Made by a program: the position numbers and the translations under genes. This document shows, one piece after another, positions 1 through 8,170 of a stretch of DNA of 35,235 nt (its first letter is position 1; each line of letters starts with the position of its first letter). The notes under the pieces are model-generated. The model was not told the origin of the DNA, made no database searches, and saw nothing but the letters and a program-made list of their open reading frames with translations. The stretch covers positions 1 through 35,235 of the forward strand of contig JAKAXT010000010.1 in NCBI GenBank assembly GCA_021816425.1, written 5' to 3'. Source of the DNA: Pseudomonadota bacterium. GTDB lineage: Bacteria; Pseudomonadota; Gammaproteobacteria; Acidiferrobacterales; Acidiferrobacteraceae.

Positions 1-2
1 GA

Positions 3-986
3 TCTAAGGCCGCCCATGGGACCAACCCGGCGACCGCGGCCATGTGCGGCTACCGCGTGCGGGAGATCGATGTGCGTCCCGACGGCGACATCGATCTCGC
101 GGCGCTCGATGCCGCCATCGGGCCGCAGACCGCGGGCCTCATGCTGACCAATCCCTCGACCCTGGGCGTCTTCGACCGGCACATCGAGGAGATCGCCCGA
201 CGCGTCCACGCCGCGGGCGGGCTTCTCTATTACGACGGCGCGAACCTGAACGCCATCCTGGGCCGGGTAAAACCGGGGGACATGGGCTTCGATGTCGTGC
301 ACCTGAATCTCCACAAGACCTTTTCGACCCCTCACGGGGGCGGCGGGCCGGGCGCGGGGCCGGTCGGCGTGAACGAGCGCCTCATGCCGTTTCTGCCGGT
401 GCCCATGGTCGCCTTGAGCGGCGGGCGCTACAGCTGGGTCACGGAGAAGACCCGTCCGCAGACGATCGGCCGCCTGTCGGCCTTCATGGGCAACGCCGGC
501 GTGCTCCTGCGCGCCTATGTGTATGCCCGGCTCGTGGGACGCGAGGGCATGGCGCGGATCAGCGACCATGCGACGTTGAATGCGAACTATCTGCTCGCGC
601 GGCTCGGCGATCTGGGGTTCGAGCCCGCCTATGGGCGTCGGCGCGCCACGCACGAGTTTCTGCTGACCCTGAAAGGTCTGAAGGAAAAGACCGGGGTGAC
701 CGCGCTCGATGTCGCCAAGCGCCTGCTCGACAAGGGCTACCACGCGCCGACCATCTATTTCCCTTTGATGGTTCCCGAGTGTCTGTTGATCGAGCCCACG
801 GAGACCGAAAGCCGCGACGAGCTCGACGGCTTCGTGGCGGCCATGGCGGAGATCCTTGCCGAGGCCGACTCCTCGCCTGATCTCCTGCACGCCGCGCCCC
901 ACACGCTGCCCGTGCGCCGCGTGGACGAAGTGCGCGCCGCGCGCGAACTCGATTTGGCCTGGAGACCTGCCGCGACCAAGACCTGA
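3..986 (+). CDS. gcvPB: Glycine dehydrogenase (decarboxylating) subunit 2, C-terminal part (5' end outside window)
   Basis: Frame is open from the window edge ([19 protein letters not shown]...); AHGTNPA motif and PLP-lysine motif [19 protein letters not shown] typical of GcvP. Confidence 0.93.
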   Translation, partial: SKAAHGTNPATAAMCGYRVREIDVRPDGDIDLAALDAAIGPQTAGLMLTNPSTLGVFDRHIEEIARRVHAAGGLLYYDGANLNAILGRVKPGDMGFDVVHLNLHKTFSTPHGGGGPGAGPVGVNERLMPFLPVPMVALSGGRYSWVTEKTRPQTIGRLSAFMGNAGVLLRAYVYARLVGREGMARISDHATLNANYLLARLGDLGFEPAYGRRRATHEFLLTLKGLKEKTGVTALDVAKRLLDKGYHAPTIYFPLMVPECLLIEPTETESRDELDGFVAAMAEILAEADSSPDLLHAAPHTLPVRRVDEVRAARELDLAWRPAATKT

Positions 987-1090
987 GGCAGGCATGAGCC
1001 ACCTATCGGGCCTTTTCTTCCATTCGGACCCGCCACGATATCAGGAGCCCTCGGCGACGGTTATGCTGTGCGCCATCGGGTTGCCTGTAT

Positions 1091-1109
1091 TGAACGGACG
1101 GTCCGTTCA
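1091..1109. promoter_or_regulatory. Perfect 19-bp palindrome TGAACGGAC-G-GTCCGTTCA
   Basis: Read directly; 9-bp arms about a single central G, 17 nt before the likely ATG at 1127; followed by GAGGTTTTTG. Confidence 0.7.
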
Positions 1110-1126
1110 TGAGGTTTTTGAGAAAA

Positions 1127-2062
1127 ATGACCACGCTGATTTGCGGATCCTTTGCGTTCGATACGATCATGGTGTTCCCGGACCAGTTCGGCCGACACAT
1201 CCTTCCGGACCGGCTGCACATTCTGAACGTGTCGTTCATGGTGCCGACGATGCGGCGGGAATTCGGGGGCTGTGCCGGCAATATCGCCTATACCCTTAAC
1301 GCGCTGGGCGGCAGGGCCGTTCCCATGGGCACGGTCGGCGAGGACTTCCTTCCCTATGCCCAGTGGATGGATCGGCACGGCATCGCCCGCGGCCATGTGA
1401 CCGAGGTCCCGGGGACCTATACGGCCCAGGCCTTCATCACGACCGATCTGGACGACAATCAGATCACGGCCTTCCATCCGGGCGCCATGGGCGAGTCGCA
1501 CCGCAATCGCGTCGCCGATGCCGCGGGCGTCACGCTCGGCATCGTCTCGCCGGATGGGCGCCAGGGCATGATCGATCACGCCCGGCAATTCGCGGAGGCC
1601 GGCATACCGTTCATCTTCGACCCGGGTCAGGGCCTACCGATGTTCGATGGTCCGGAGCTGCTGTCGTTCGTCGATCAGGCCGATTACGTGTGCGTGAATG
1701 ATTACGAAGCGCAGATGCTTGCGACCCGCACCAACGTCGACATCGCCGAATTGGCCGCGCGTACCCGGGCGTTCATCGTGACGAAGGGCGCCGAGGGCTC
1801 GGAGATCCATGCCGGCGGGCGCGTCCACAACATCCCGTCGGTGCGCGCGGAAAGGGTTTGCGATCCCACCGGGTGCGGCGACGCCTACCGTGCGGGCCTG
1901 CTGTTCGGGCTGGAGAAGGGCTTCGACTGGGAGACGAGCGGGCGCGTGGCATCGCTCCTCGGTTCTCTGAAGATCGAGCACAACGGGACGCAGAACCACG
2001 CTATTGATGCCGAGACCTTCGGCGAACGTTTCGCAGAGGTCTTCGGGTATCGTCTGAACTGA
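1127..2062 (+). CDS. PfkB-family carbohydrate/adenosine kinase
   Basis: Substrate-site GGCAGNIAYTLNALGG and PfkB signature DPTGCGDAYRAGLLFG; start taken as MTTLICGSFAFD (alternative ATG at 1109). Confidence 0.9.
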   Translation: MTTLICGSFAFDTIMVFPDQFGRHILPDRLHILNVSFMVPTMRREFGGCAGNIAYTLNALGGRAVPMGTVGEDFLPYAQWMDRHGIARGHVTEVPGTYTAQAFITTDLDDNQITAFHPGAMGESHRNRVADAAGVTLGIVSPDGRQGMIDHARQFAEAGIPFIFDPGQGLPMFDGPELLSFVDQADYVCVNDYEAQMLATRTNVDIAELAARTRAFIVTKGAEGSEIHAGGRVHNIPSVRAERVCDPTGCGDAYRAGLLFGLEKGFDWETSGRVASLLGSLKIEHNGTQNHAIDAETFGERFAEVFGYRLN

Positions 2063-2078
2063 CTGAGGGTATCTCTCC

Positions 2079-3032
2079 ATGTTGCTGGAATCGGTGTTTG
2101 CCTTGCTGAAGTCCGTGCCGGCCATTTTTTATGCGATCACGACCGGTTCGACCATCACGCTGAGCGGTCTCTACATGCAAAACCGCAGCGAGTCCGAGCG
2201 CAACACCGAGCGGCTGCGTCATGATGCCCTCATGCGCGATCGCGAGCGTGACATGGCGCTGCGCCGCGAGGTCTATCTCAAGTCGGCGGAGGCCTTGGCC
2301 CACGCCCAGGAGTACCTGGCGGCATTCGCGCGCGACGACCTGGGCACGGGCCAGCACGAGGCGCTCATTCGGGGCATAGGGGGCGACCTGAACAAGGTGC
2401 ATATCGTGGGGTCCATGCCGACCGTGCAGGCGATCGTCGCCGCCAACGAGTTCTTCGTGCGCAGCGTCGCCGATCTCGGGGTCGAGCAGCTGCCCGTGAA
2501 GCGGCTGAAGGAGGAGGTGAAGGCCCAGGAGCTTTTGATCGAGGCGGCCGGCGGCCGACGCGACGAGGCGCTGGCGCGGATGCGCGAGATGGACCAGGCG
2601 CAGGCCACCCAGTCGGCCTTCTGGGACGTGCAGAACCAGATATTGACCGAGGCCCAGACCGCGATCGAGGGCGCCATCGAGCGCGTGCGCTCCCTGAAGG
2701 AGGCGCTGCTGGGGGCCGAGGCCAAATTGCTGCGCGATGCGGCCAACGCCGGGATCGCCTTCGGGGCGCTGGTCGTGCGCGCCAATGTCGCCATCCGTCG
2801 GGAACTGGAGATGCCGCTGGATGCCGAGGCCTATCTCGGGCTCATGGAGCGTTCCCAGGAGGCCCTGGCGCGCAACGTCGGCAATTTCCACGAGCAGGCC
2901 ATGGAAGACCGCAGGACCCTCGCCGAGGCCCATGCCGCGCCGCCGCGCGCCGCCTTCGTCCAATGGTTCGGGCGCGGCAAGGAGGCCGCGGCCCGGCCCG
3001 CCGCCGAGGCGCCGGTCGCGCAGCGGGGCTGA
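2079..3032 (+). CDS. Uncharacterised protein with N-terminal hydrophobic segment and long charged helical/coiled-coil region
   Basis: Complete 317-aa ORF 17 nt downstream of the kinase; hydrophobic N-terminus (LLESVFALLKSVPAIFYAITTGSTITLSGLYM) then Glu/Arg/Ala-rich helical sequence. Confidence 0.75.
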   Translation: MLLESVFALLKSVPAIFYAITTGSTITLSGLYMQNRSESERNTERLRHDALMRDRERDMALRREVYLKSAEALAHAQEYLAAFARDDLGTGQHEALIRGIGGDLNKVHIVGSMPTVQAIVAANEFFVRSVADLGVEQLPVKRLKEEVKAQELLIEAAGGRRDEALARMREMDQAQATQSAFWDVQNQILTEAQTAIEGAIERVRSLKEALLGAEAKLLRDAANAGIAFGALVVRANVAIRRELEMPLDAEAYLGLMERSQEALARNVGNFHEQAMEDRRTLAEAHAAPPRAAFVQWFGRGKEAAARPAAEAPVAQRG

Positions 3033-3552
3033 GGCGGGGCGCGGCCCTTGCATCCCTTCCCGGATCCCGCGCCGGACGAGCCAGCGGTTCGCGGGATGGG
3101 TGGTCGGGGCGCCCGCGCCGAGATCGCCTGAATTCGGCCGCGGGCGGTGCGCTTGCCGCGATGCGACCGCCCACGAATACGACGTCCCCTCCGAAAGAGG
3201 CCCCCGCGTGCGCGGTCGCCGCCGCGGCGGCCCGCGGACAGGGGCACGCTTCGAGAAGGGTTTGAGCGGTCCCTTCCCGCCATCGCGCCCTGCCCGAACC
3301 GGAGAGGGAGGAACAGGCCGGGCGGCCTCGCGGGCCATGTGATCCCCGTGACCCTCGTGGGCTCGCGGCGGCCCGTTGCAATGCCGGGGGTCCTGAAGGT
3401 CGCGGAGGCGAACGCCAGGGCGAACGATGCCCAAGCGAGGCCGGCAAGGATGCGATGGTAGGGCGGGGGCGTTTTGCCTGGGCCCCTCCGTACGCGTCAG
3501 GGCCCGGGCGTGGTCGGGCTGTCGTCTGCCGGGCCTACGGGCGGGGCCGCCC

Positions 3553-3942
3553 TTATGTCCGGACCAGCGCCAAACCTTCCGCCTCCCACAGCACGCAGCC
3601 GCCGGCCAGGCTCGAGACGTCGGTAAAGCCCATCTGTTGCAGGGTGTCGGCGGCCAGCGCGCTGCGCGCCCCCGACTCGCAATAGAGGACCACGGTGCGG
3701 TCCTGGGCCGAGCACAAGGGTTCCACCCTGTGCGGGCTCCCGGGATCCGCCGCCCGCTCGAGGGTCCCGCGCGGGATCAGGATCGCGCCCGGGATATGGC
3801 CGGTCCCGAACTCCGCGGGTTCGCGGATGTCGATTATGAGGACCGCCTCGTTGTCCTCGATAAGGTTGTCGAGCTCGTCGGGCGCCATTTCCTGAATACG
3901 GCTGCGGGCCTGCGCTACGAGGTCGCCGAGACTCATGGGCAT
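3553..3942 (-). CDS. Rhodanese-like domain protein
   Basis: IIDIREPAEFGTGHIPGAILIPRG and active-site-like YCESGARSALAADTLQQMGF; start at MPMSLGDL because upstream residues come from an IS-end-like hairpin. Confidence 0.9.
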   Translation of the reverse strand: MPMSLGDLVAQARSRIQEMAPDELDNLIEDNEAVLIIDIREPAEFGTGHIPGAILIPRGTLERAADPGSPHRVEPLCSAQDRTVVLYCESGARSALAADTLQQMGFTDVSSLAGGCVLWEAEGLALVRT

Positions 3943-3968
3943 GACGGGTTCCTCCACGGTATCTTCAC

Positions 3969-4003
3969 ATCCTCCCCGGCCTGAAGGCCGGAGATTCCTG
4001 CGG
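3969..4003 (-). repeat. Solitary IS200/IS605-type end hairpin (relic)
   Basis: CATCCTCCCCGGCCTGAAGGCCGGAGATTCCTGCG; resembles the right-end hairpin commonly found downstream of tnpB genes; no transposase nearby. Confidence 0.5.
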
Positions 4004-4035
4004 CGCTCGGGCGCGACAGTCATTCCGCACATTCT

Positions 4036-6105
4036 CTAAAGCGCGGTGCGCGCGAGCAAGGCCTCGAACTTGCCCTCGTCGGTCAAGGGCGCCTCGCAAT
4101 GCAGGCCCTGGCAGGCGTAGGCCACCACGGGGCCCGCCGGGGCGCGAGCCGCAAGGCCGTCCGGCAGCTCGCGCGCGTCCTCGGGGATGGCGAAAACCTG
4201 CCGACGCGGCGCGAAGCCCGTCCGGGCGCGTTCGTGCCACCGGGCGAGAGGCCCCGGCGCCCCGCGCAGGACGATGAGAGGCGGCGGGTCGGTCGCGTCT
4301 TCCCAGGCCTCTATGAGCGCGGTGTGCACCGAGGGGTATTGCGCCAGCGCCCCCATGCCGGCCGCTACGGCCCGCTGCGCGGGCGCCTCGAGCGCCGCAT
4401 CGGCGAGCAGGTGGGCGAGGCGCAAGAGCGCCGAGGCGGCCACGGCGTTGCCGGAGGGCAGGGCATCGTCGGAAAAGGTCTTGGGCCGATAGAGGGGTGT
4501 GTCATGGTCGCGGGCCGTGAAGTAGAACCCGCCTTCTTCGCCATCGACGAAATCCGCGATCATGCGTCCCGCCAGGGTCCGCGCGAAGGTCAGATCGCCA
4601 TCCCGCCAGCGTGTCATCATGAGTTCGAGCACGCCGTCGAGCAGAAAGGCATAATCGTCCAGGTAGCCGTAGGGGCTCCTGCGCCCGTCTTTGGTCACGG
4701 CCGAGAGATGCGTGCCGTCCCAGAGATCCCGGCGTATCCGGTCGCAGGCCCGTTGCGCCGAGTCCACGAAGCGCGCGACGCCCAACAGGCGCCCGGCGCG
4801 CGCGAGCGCCTTGATCATGAGCCCGTTCCACGCCGTCAGGATCTTGTCGTCGAGGGCGGGCTTCGGGCGCGTCGCCCGGGCCGCGGCGAGCTTGCCGCGG
4901 GCCTGCGCCAGGCGCCCGGCGGCCTCGTCTTGCGAAAGTCCCAGGCGCGTGGCGACCTCCGCGAGGGGCCGCGCGATCACGAGGTGGTGGGCGTGCCCTT
5001 CGAAGTTCGGGACCTGGTCCAGCCCGAAATACGGGATCGCCACCGCCGCCTCGTCCTCGTCGAGGAGCGCCAGGACCTCCGATCGCTGCCAGAGGTAGTA
5101 GGCCCCTTCCTCGCCGTCGCTGTCGGCATCCAGGGTGGCGTAATAGCCGCCCTCCGGGGCCTGCATGGTCCCGAGCACCCAGTCGCAGGTGGCGACCGCG
5201 ACCTCCCGGAAGCGCTCATCGCCCGTGGCCAGGAAGGCCTCGGCATAGAGCGGGATCAGCTGGGCGTTGTCGTAGAGCATCTTCTCGAAGTGCGGGATGC
5301 GCCATTCCGCGTCGACGCTATACCGGAAAAAGCCCCCTTCGAGGTGATCGTAGAGTCCGCGGTCGGCCATGGCGCGCAAGGTCACGCGCGCCATCCGCAG
5401 CGCCTCGGGGTCGGGCGTGCCCGGCGAGGCGAGCAGAAGCCTGCGCACGCCCCCTGGGTGCGGGAACTTGGGGGCGCCCCCGAACCCGCCATTCGCCGCG
5501 TCGAACCGTCCCCTCAGCTCGGTGAGCGCGCGCAAGGACGGCGACGCGTCCGATGGACCGGCGCCGCCACCGGCGTCTGCGCGTCCTTCGGTCCTCAGGA
5601 CCTCGCGCAATTGGGGTCCCTGCGCGGCAAGATCGGCGCGGTGTTCCCGGAAGTAGCGTTCCACCTGCACGAGCAGGTCGGGGAAGGCGGGGAGCCCGAA
5701 ACGCGATTCCTTCGGGAAGTAGGTCCCCCCAAAAAACGGTGTCAGGTCGTCGGGCGCGAGGAACATGGTAAGCGGCCAGCCGCCGGCGCGACGCGCGAGC
5801 AGGTTGTGGGCCGCCTGGTAGATCCGGTCCAGATCCGGCCGCTCCTCGCGATCGACCTTGATGCACACGAACAGGCGGTTCATGACCGCGGCCACGTCGA
5901 CATCCTCGAAGGATTCGTGGGCCATGACGTGGCACCAGTGGCATGCCGAGTAACCCACCGACAGCAGGATGGGCTTGTCGGCTTCGCGCGCCTCCCGCAG
6001 GGTCCGGTCATCCCAGGGTTGCCAGGCCACCGGGTTGTCGGCGTGCTGCCTGAGGTAGGGGCTCGTTTCGCTTGCGAGTCGATTGCCGAGATCGGTCGTA
6101 TCCAT
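4036..6105 (-). CDS. Thioredoxin-domain protein of the YyaL/SSP411 (DUF255) family
   Basis: N-terminus NRLASETSPYLRQHADNPVAWQPW, SACHWCHVMAHESFED and DREERPDLD motifs. Confidence 0.93.
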   Translation of the reverse strand: MDTTDLGNRLASETSPYLRQHADNPVAWQPWDDRTLREAREADKPILLSVGYSACHWCHVMAHESFEDVDVAAVMNRLFVCIKVDREERPDLDRIYQAAHNLLARRAGGWPLTMFLAPDDLTPFFGGTYFPKESRFGLPAFPDLLVQVERYFREHRADLAAQGPQLREVLRTEGRADAGGGAGPSDASPSLRALTELRGRFDAANGGFGGAPKFPHPGGVRRLLLASPGTPDPEALRMARVTLRAMADRGLYDHLEGGFFRYSVDAEWRIPHFEKMLYDNAQLIPLYAEAFLATGDERFREVAVATCDWVLGTMQAPEGGYYATLDADSDGEEGAYYLWQRSEVLALLDEDEAAVAIPYFGLDQVPNFEGHAHHLVIARPLAEVATRLGLSQDEAAGRLAQARGKLAAARATRPKPALDDKILTAWNGLMIKALARAGRLLGVARFVDSAQRACDRIRRDLWDGTHLSAVTKDGRRSPYGYLDDYAFLLDGVLELMMTRWRDGDLTFARTLAGRMIADFVDGEEGGFYFTARDHDTPLYRPKTFSDDALPSGNAVAASALLRLAHLLADAALEAPAQRAVAAGMGALAQYPSVHTALIEAWEDATDPPPLIVLRGAPGPLARWHERARTGFAPRRQVFAIPEDARELPDGLAARAPAGPVVAYACQGLHCEAPLTDEGKFEALLARTAL

Positions 6106-6160
6106 GGCGTACCCCAAAAACTCCGATTGTACGCCGCTTGCCGCGCCGCGCGCCCTTCCT

Positions 6161-6170
6161 TGGGTATAAT
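6161..6170 (+). promoter_or_regulatory. Candidate -10 element TATAAT (6165-6170) for the RlmI-like gene
   Basis: TGGGTATAAT with the A of the ATG at 6177, 7 nt after the -10. Confidence 0.5.
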
Positions 6171-6176
6171 GGCGTC

Positions 6177-7373
6177 ATGTCTCTGCCTGTTATCCGACTG
6201 CGACCGCGCGAAGATCGGCGCCTGCGTGCCGGCCACCTCTGGGTGTTCAGCAACGAGATCGATTGCGATGCCACCCCGCTCACCGCCTTCACGCCGGGCG
6301 ATCCCGTGCGTCTGGAGAGCGCCCGCGGGCGCCCCTTGGGCGTGGGGTACGTGAACCCGAAGTCCCTCATAAGCGTGCGGCTCATGAGCGCCGATGCGCG
6401 CGTGGTCGTCGACCGGGATCTGCTCGTCGCGCGCTTGCAGGAAGCGTTCGCCTGGCGCGAGCGGGCCTTTGGTCAGCCCTTCTACCGGCTCGTCTTCGGC
6501 GAGGCCGATGGCCTGCCGGGTCTCGTCGTCGATCGTTATGGCAATGCGCTGGTCGCCCAGTTCACCACCGCCGGCATGGAGCGGTTGAAGCCGCTCGTGA
6601 TCGAGGCCCTGGAGCAGGTGGTGCGCCCGGCCAGCATCCTCGTGCGCAATGACACGGCGAGCCGCGCCCTCGAGGGCCTCCCAAGCTATGTCGAGGCGGC
6701 GCTCGGCGAGCCGCCGGCCGAGACCACGGTGATCGAGGGCAGCTGCAGGTTTCGCGTGGCGCTCGGCGAGGGCCAGAAGACCGGGTGGTTCTATGACCAG
6801 CGACCGAACCGCGCGCGGCTTCTGCCTTATGTCGCGCACGCGCGCGTCCTGGATCTCTTCACCTACGTGGGCGGCTTCGGCATCCAGGCCGCGGCCCACG
6901 GGGCCGACCATGTGACGCTCGTGGATGCCTCCGAGCGCGCGCTGTCCTATGCGCGCGGCAATGCCGCCGATAATGGGGTGGCGGGGCACGTTCATGCCAT
7001 CCGGGGCGATGCCTTCGACGTCTTGCGGGAGCTGCGCGGGGCCGGTGAACGCTTCGACGTGGTCATCGTGGATCCGCCGGCCCTCATCAAGCGTCGCAAG
7101 GACTACGAAGCGGGGCTGGCCGCCTATCAGCGACTGAACGAGGCGGCGCTCGCGGTCTTGGGTGAGGACGGGGTGCTGCTTTCGGCGTCCTGCTCCCATC
7201 ATCTCGAGCGCCATGCCCTCTCGCGGGTCGTGGCGCAGGCGGCCGCGCGCTTGAAGCGCGGGCTCCAGTTCGTGGACGAGGGCGGGCAGGGTCCCGATCA
7301 CCCGGTCCATCCCGCGATCCCCGAGACCGCCTATCTGAAGGCCTTCGTCGCGCGTACCTTGTCGGTCCTCTAG
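6177..7373 (+). CDS. rlmI: Class I SAM-dependent 23S rRNA (cytosine) methyltransferase, RlmI-like
   Basis: N-terminal PUA-like LRPREDRRLRAGHLWVFSNEID, GWFYDQRPNR, DLFTYVGGFGIQAA, VDPPALIK. Confidence 0.87.
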   Translation: MSLPVIRLRPREDRRLRAGHLWVFSNEIDCDATPLTAFTPGDPVRLESARGRPLGVGYVNPKSLISVRLMSADARVVVDRDLLVARLQEAFAWRERAFGQPFYRLVFGEADGLPGLVVDRYGNALVAQFTTAGMERLKPLVIEALEQVVRPASILVRNDTASRALEGLPSYVEAALGEPPAETTVIEGSCRFRVALGEGQKTGWFYDQRPNRARLLPYVAHARVLDLFTYVGGFGIQAAAHGADHVTLVDASERALSYARGNAADNGVAGHVHAIRGDAFDVLRELRGAGERFDVVIVDPPALIKRRKDYEAGLAAYQRLNEAALAVLGEDGVLLSASCSHHLERHALSRVVAQAAARLKRGLQFVDEGGQGPDHPVHPAIPETAYLKAFVARTLSVL

Positions 7374-7539
7374 CGCCGGTCGTCGTCAGGCCACGCGCGC
7401 GTTCCGGCGAAATTCGGCAAGCTGAACCGCCTCTTAAGGCGGATACGGTCTGTGAGCTGCCCCCCTAGAATGAGAACCTCCGAAAACGGGCAGGAGATTT
7501 TCTTGTCCAACCGTGGGAAGTCAAAAACGGAGGACAGCT

Positions 7540-8121
7540 ATGATCAGGACAGGAGTGCTCTTCAAGACAGGGATGACGGCGGTGCTCGCTCTCGCACCGG
7601 TGATCGCGTTGGCCCATGACGGCGGCTTCTCGCAAACCGGCCTCTACATCGGGGGCGGTGGCGGGGTTGCTCGGAACCGCGGACTCAATAATGGCGGTGT
7701 ACCGAAGCCCTTCGTCAACCTCCATGGCACGCAGCGGGCGTGGAAGGCCTTCGTGGGTCTCGCCTTCAATCGCTTCTTCGCCATCCAGGCCGGCTACCAG
7801 AATTTCGGGACCGACACCATCTCGACGGCGGTGGGAACGGAGAAGATCCGCAATCGCGGCTATGACCTGAACGCGCTGCTCGCGTTTCCGTTTACGCCGC
7901 GCTTCTCGGTCTTCATCGAAGGGGGCGCCTCGCGGTTCCGTACGCGCACGATCACCCCGGTATCCACCACCGTGGCGCGCGACGGCACTCATCCCGACTA
8001 TGGGGCCGGCGTCCAGTACTACGTCACCCGGCATGTGGCGCTGCGCGGACAGTGGCAGGAGTTCCGCATCCCGAACAACAACACGCAGCTCTACAGCGGC
8101 AGCCTCGTGCTGCGGTTCTGA
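7540..8121 (+). CDS. Outer-membrane beta-barrel protein (opacity/OmpA-barrel type)
   Basis: Signal peptide (MIRTGVLFKTGMTAVLALAPVIALA), GLYIGGGGGVAR start, alternating strands, C-terminal YSGSLVLRF. Confidence 0.78.
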   Translation: MIRTGVLFKTGMTAVLALAPVIALAHDGGFSQTGLYIGGGGGVARNRGLNNGGVPKPFVNLHGTQRAWKAFVGLAFNRFFAIQAGYQNFGTDTISTAVGTEKIRNRGYDLNALLAFPFTPRFSVFIEGGASRFRTRTITPVSTTVARDGTHPDYGAGVQYYVTRHVALRGQWQEFRIPNNNTQLYSGSLVLRF

Positions 8122-8133
8122 ATCGCGCGGTCC

Positions 8134-8165
8134 CCGCGGTCGGCATCGGACGATGTCGGCCGCGG
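8134..8165. terminator. Strong hairpin between convergent genes, possible bidirectional terminator
   Basis: CCGCGGTCGGCATCG-GA-CGATGTCGGCCGCGG; 15-bp arms with two G-U positions; no clear U tract. Confidence 0.45.
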
Positions 8166-8170
8166 AGGCC

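Noticed and set aside
2001-3434. 477-aa minus-strand ORF and other ORFs in the 3033-3552 gap
   Set aside because: Arg/Pro/Gly-rich, no start context or motifs. One frame in the gap has a signal-like stretch (RILAGLAWASFALAFASA) but no start codon.
3943-4032. N-terminal extension MCGMTVAPERRRNLRPSGRGGCEDTVEEPV of the rhodanese ORF
   Set aside because: Translation of an IS-end-like hairpin; the true start is most likely ATG 3942.
4099-6354. 751-aa plus-strand ORF opposite the DUF255 gene
   Set aside because: Shadow ORF antisense to a clear DUF255 protein; no domain signature.
7429-7444. CCGCCT-CTTA-AGGCGG hairpin after the RlmI-like gene
   Set aside because: Short stem without a U tract; too weak to call a terminator with confidence.
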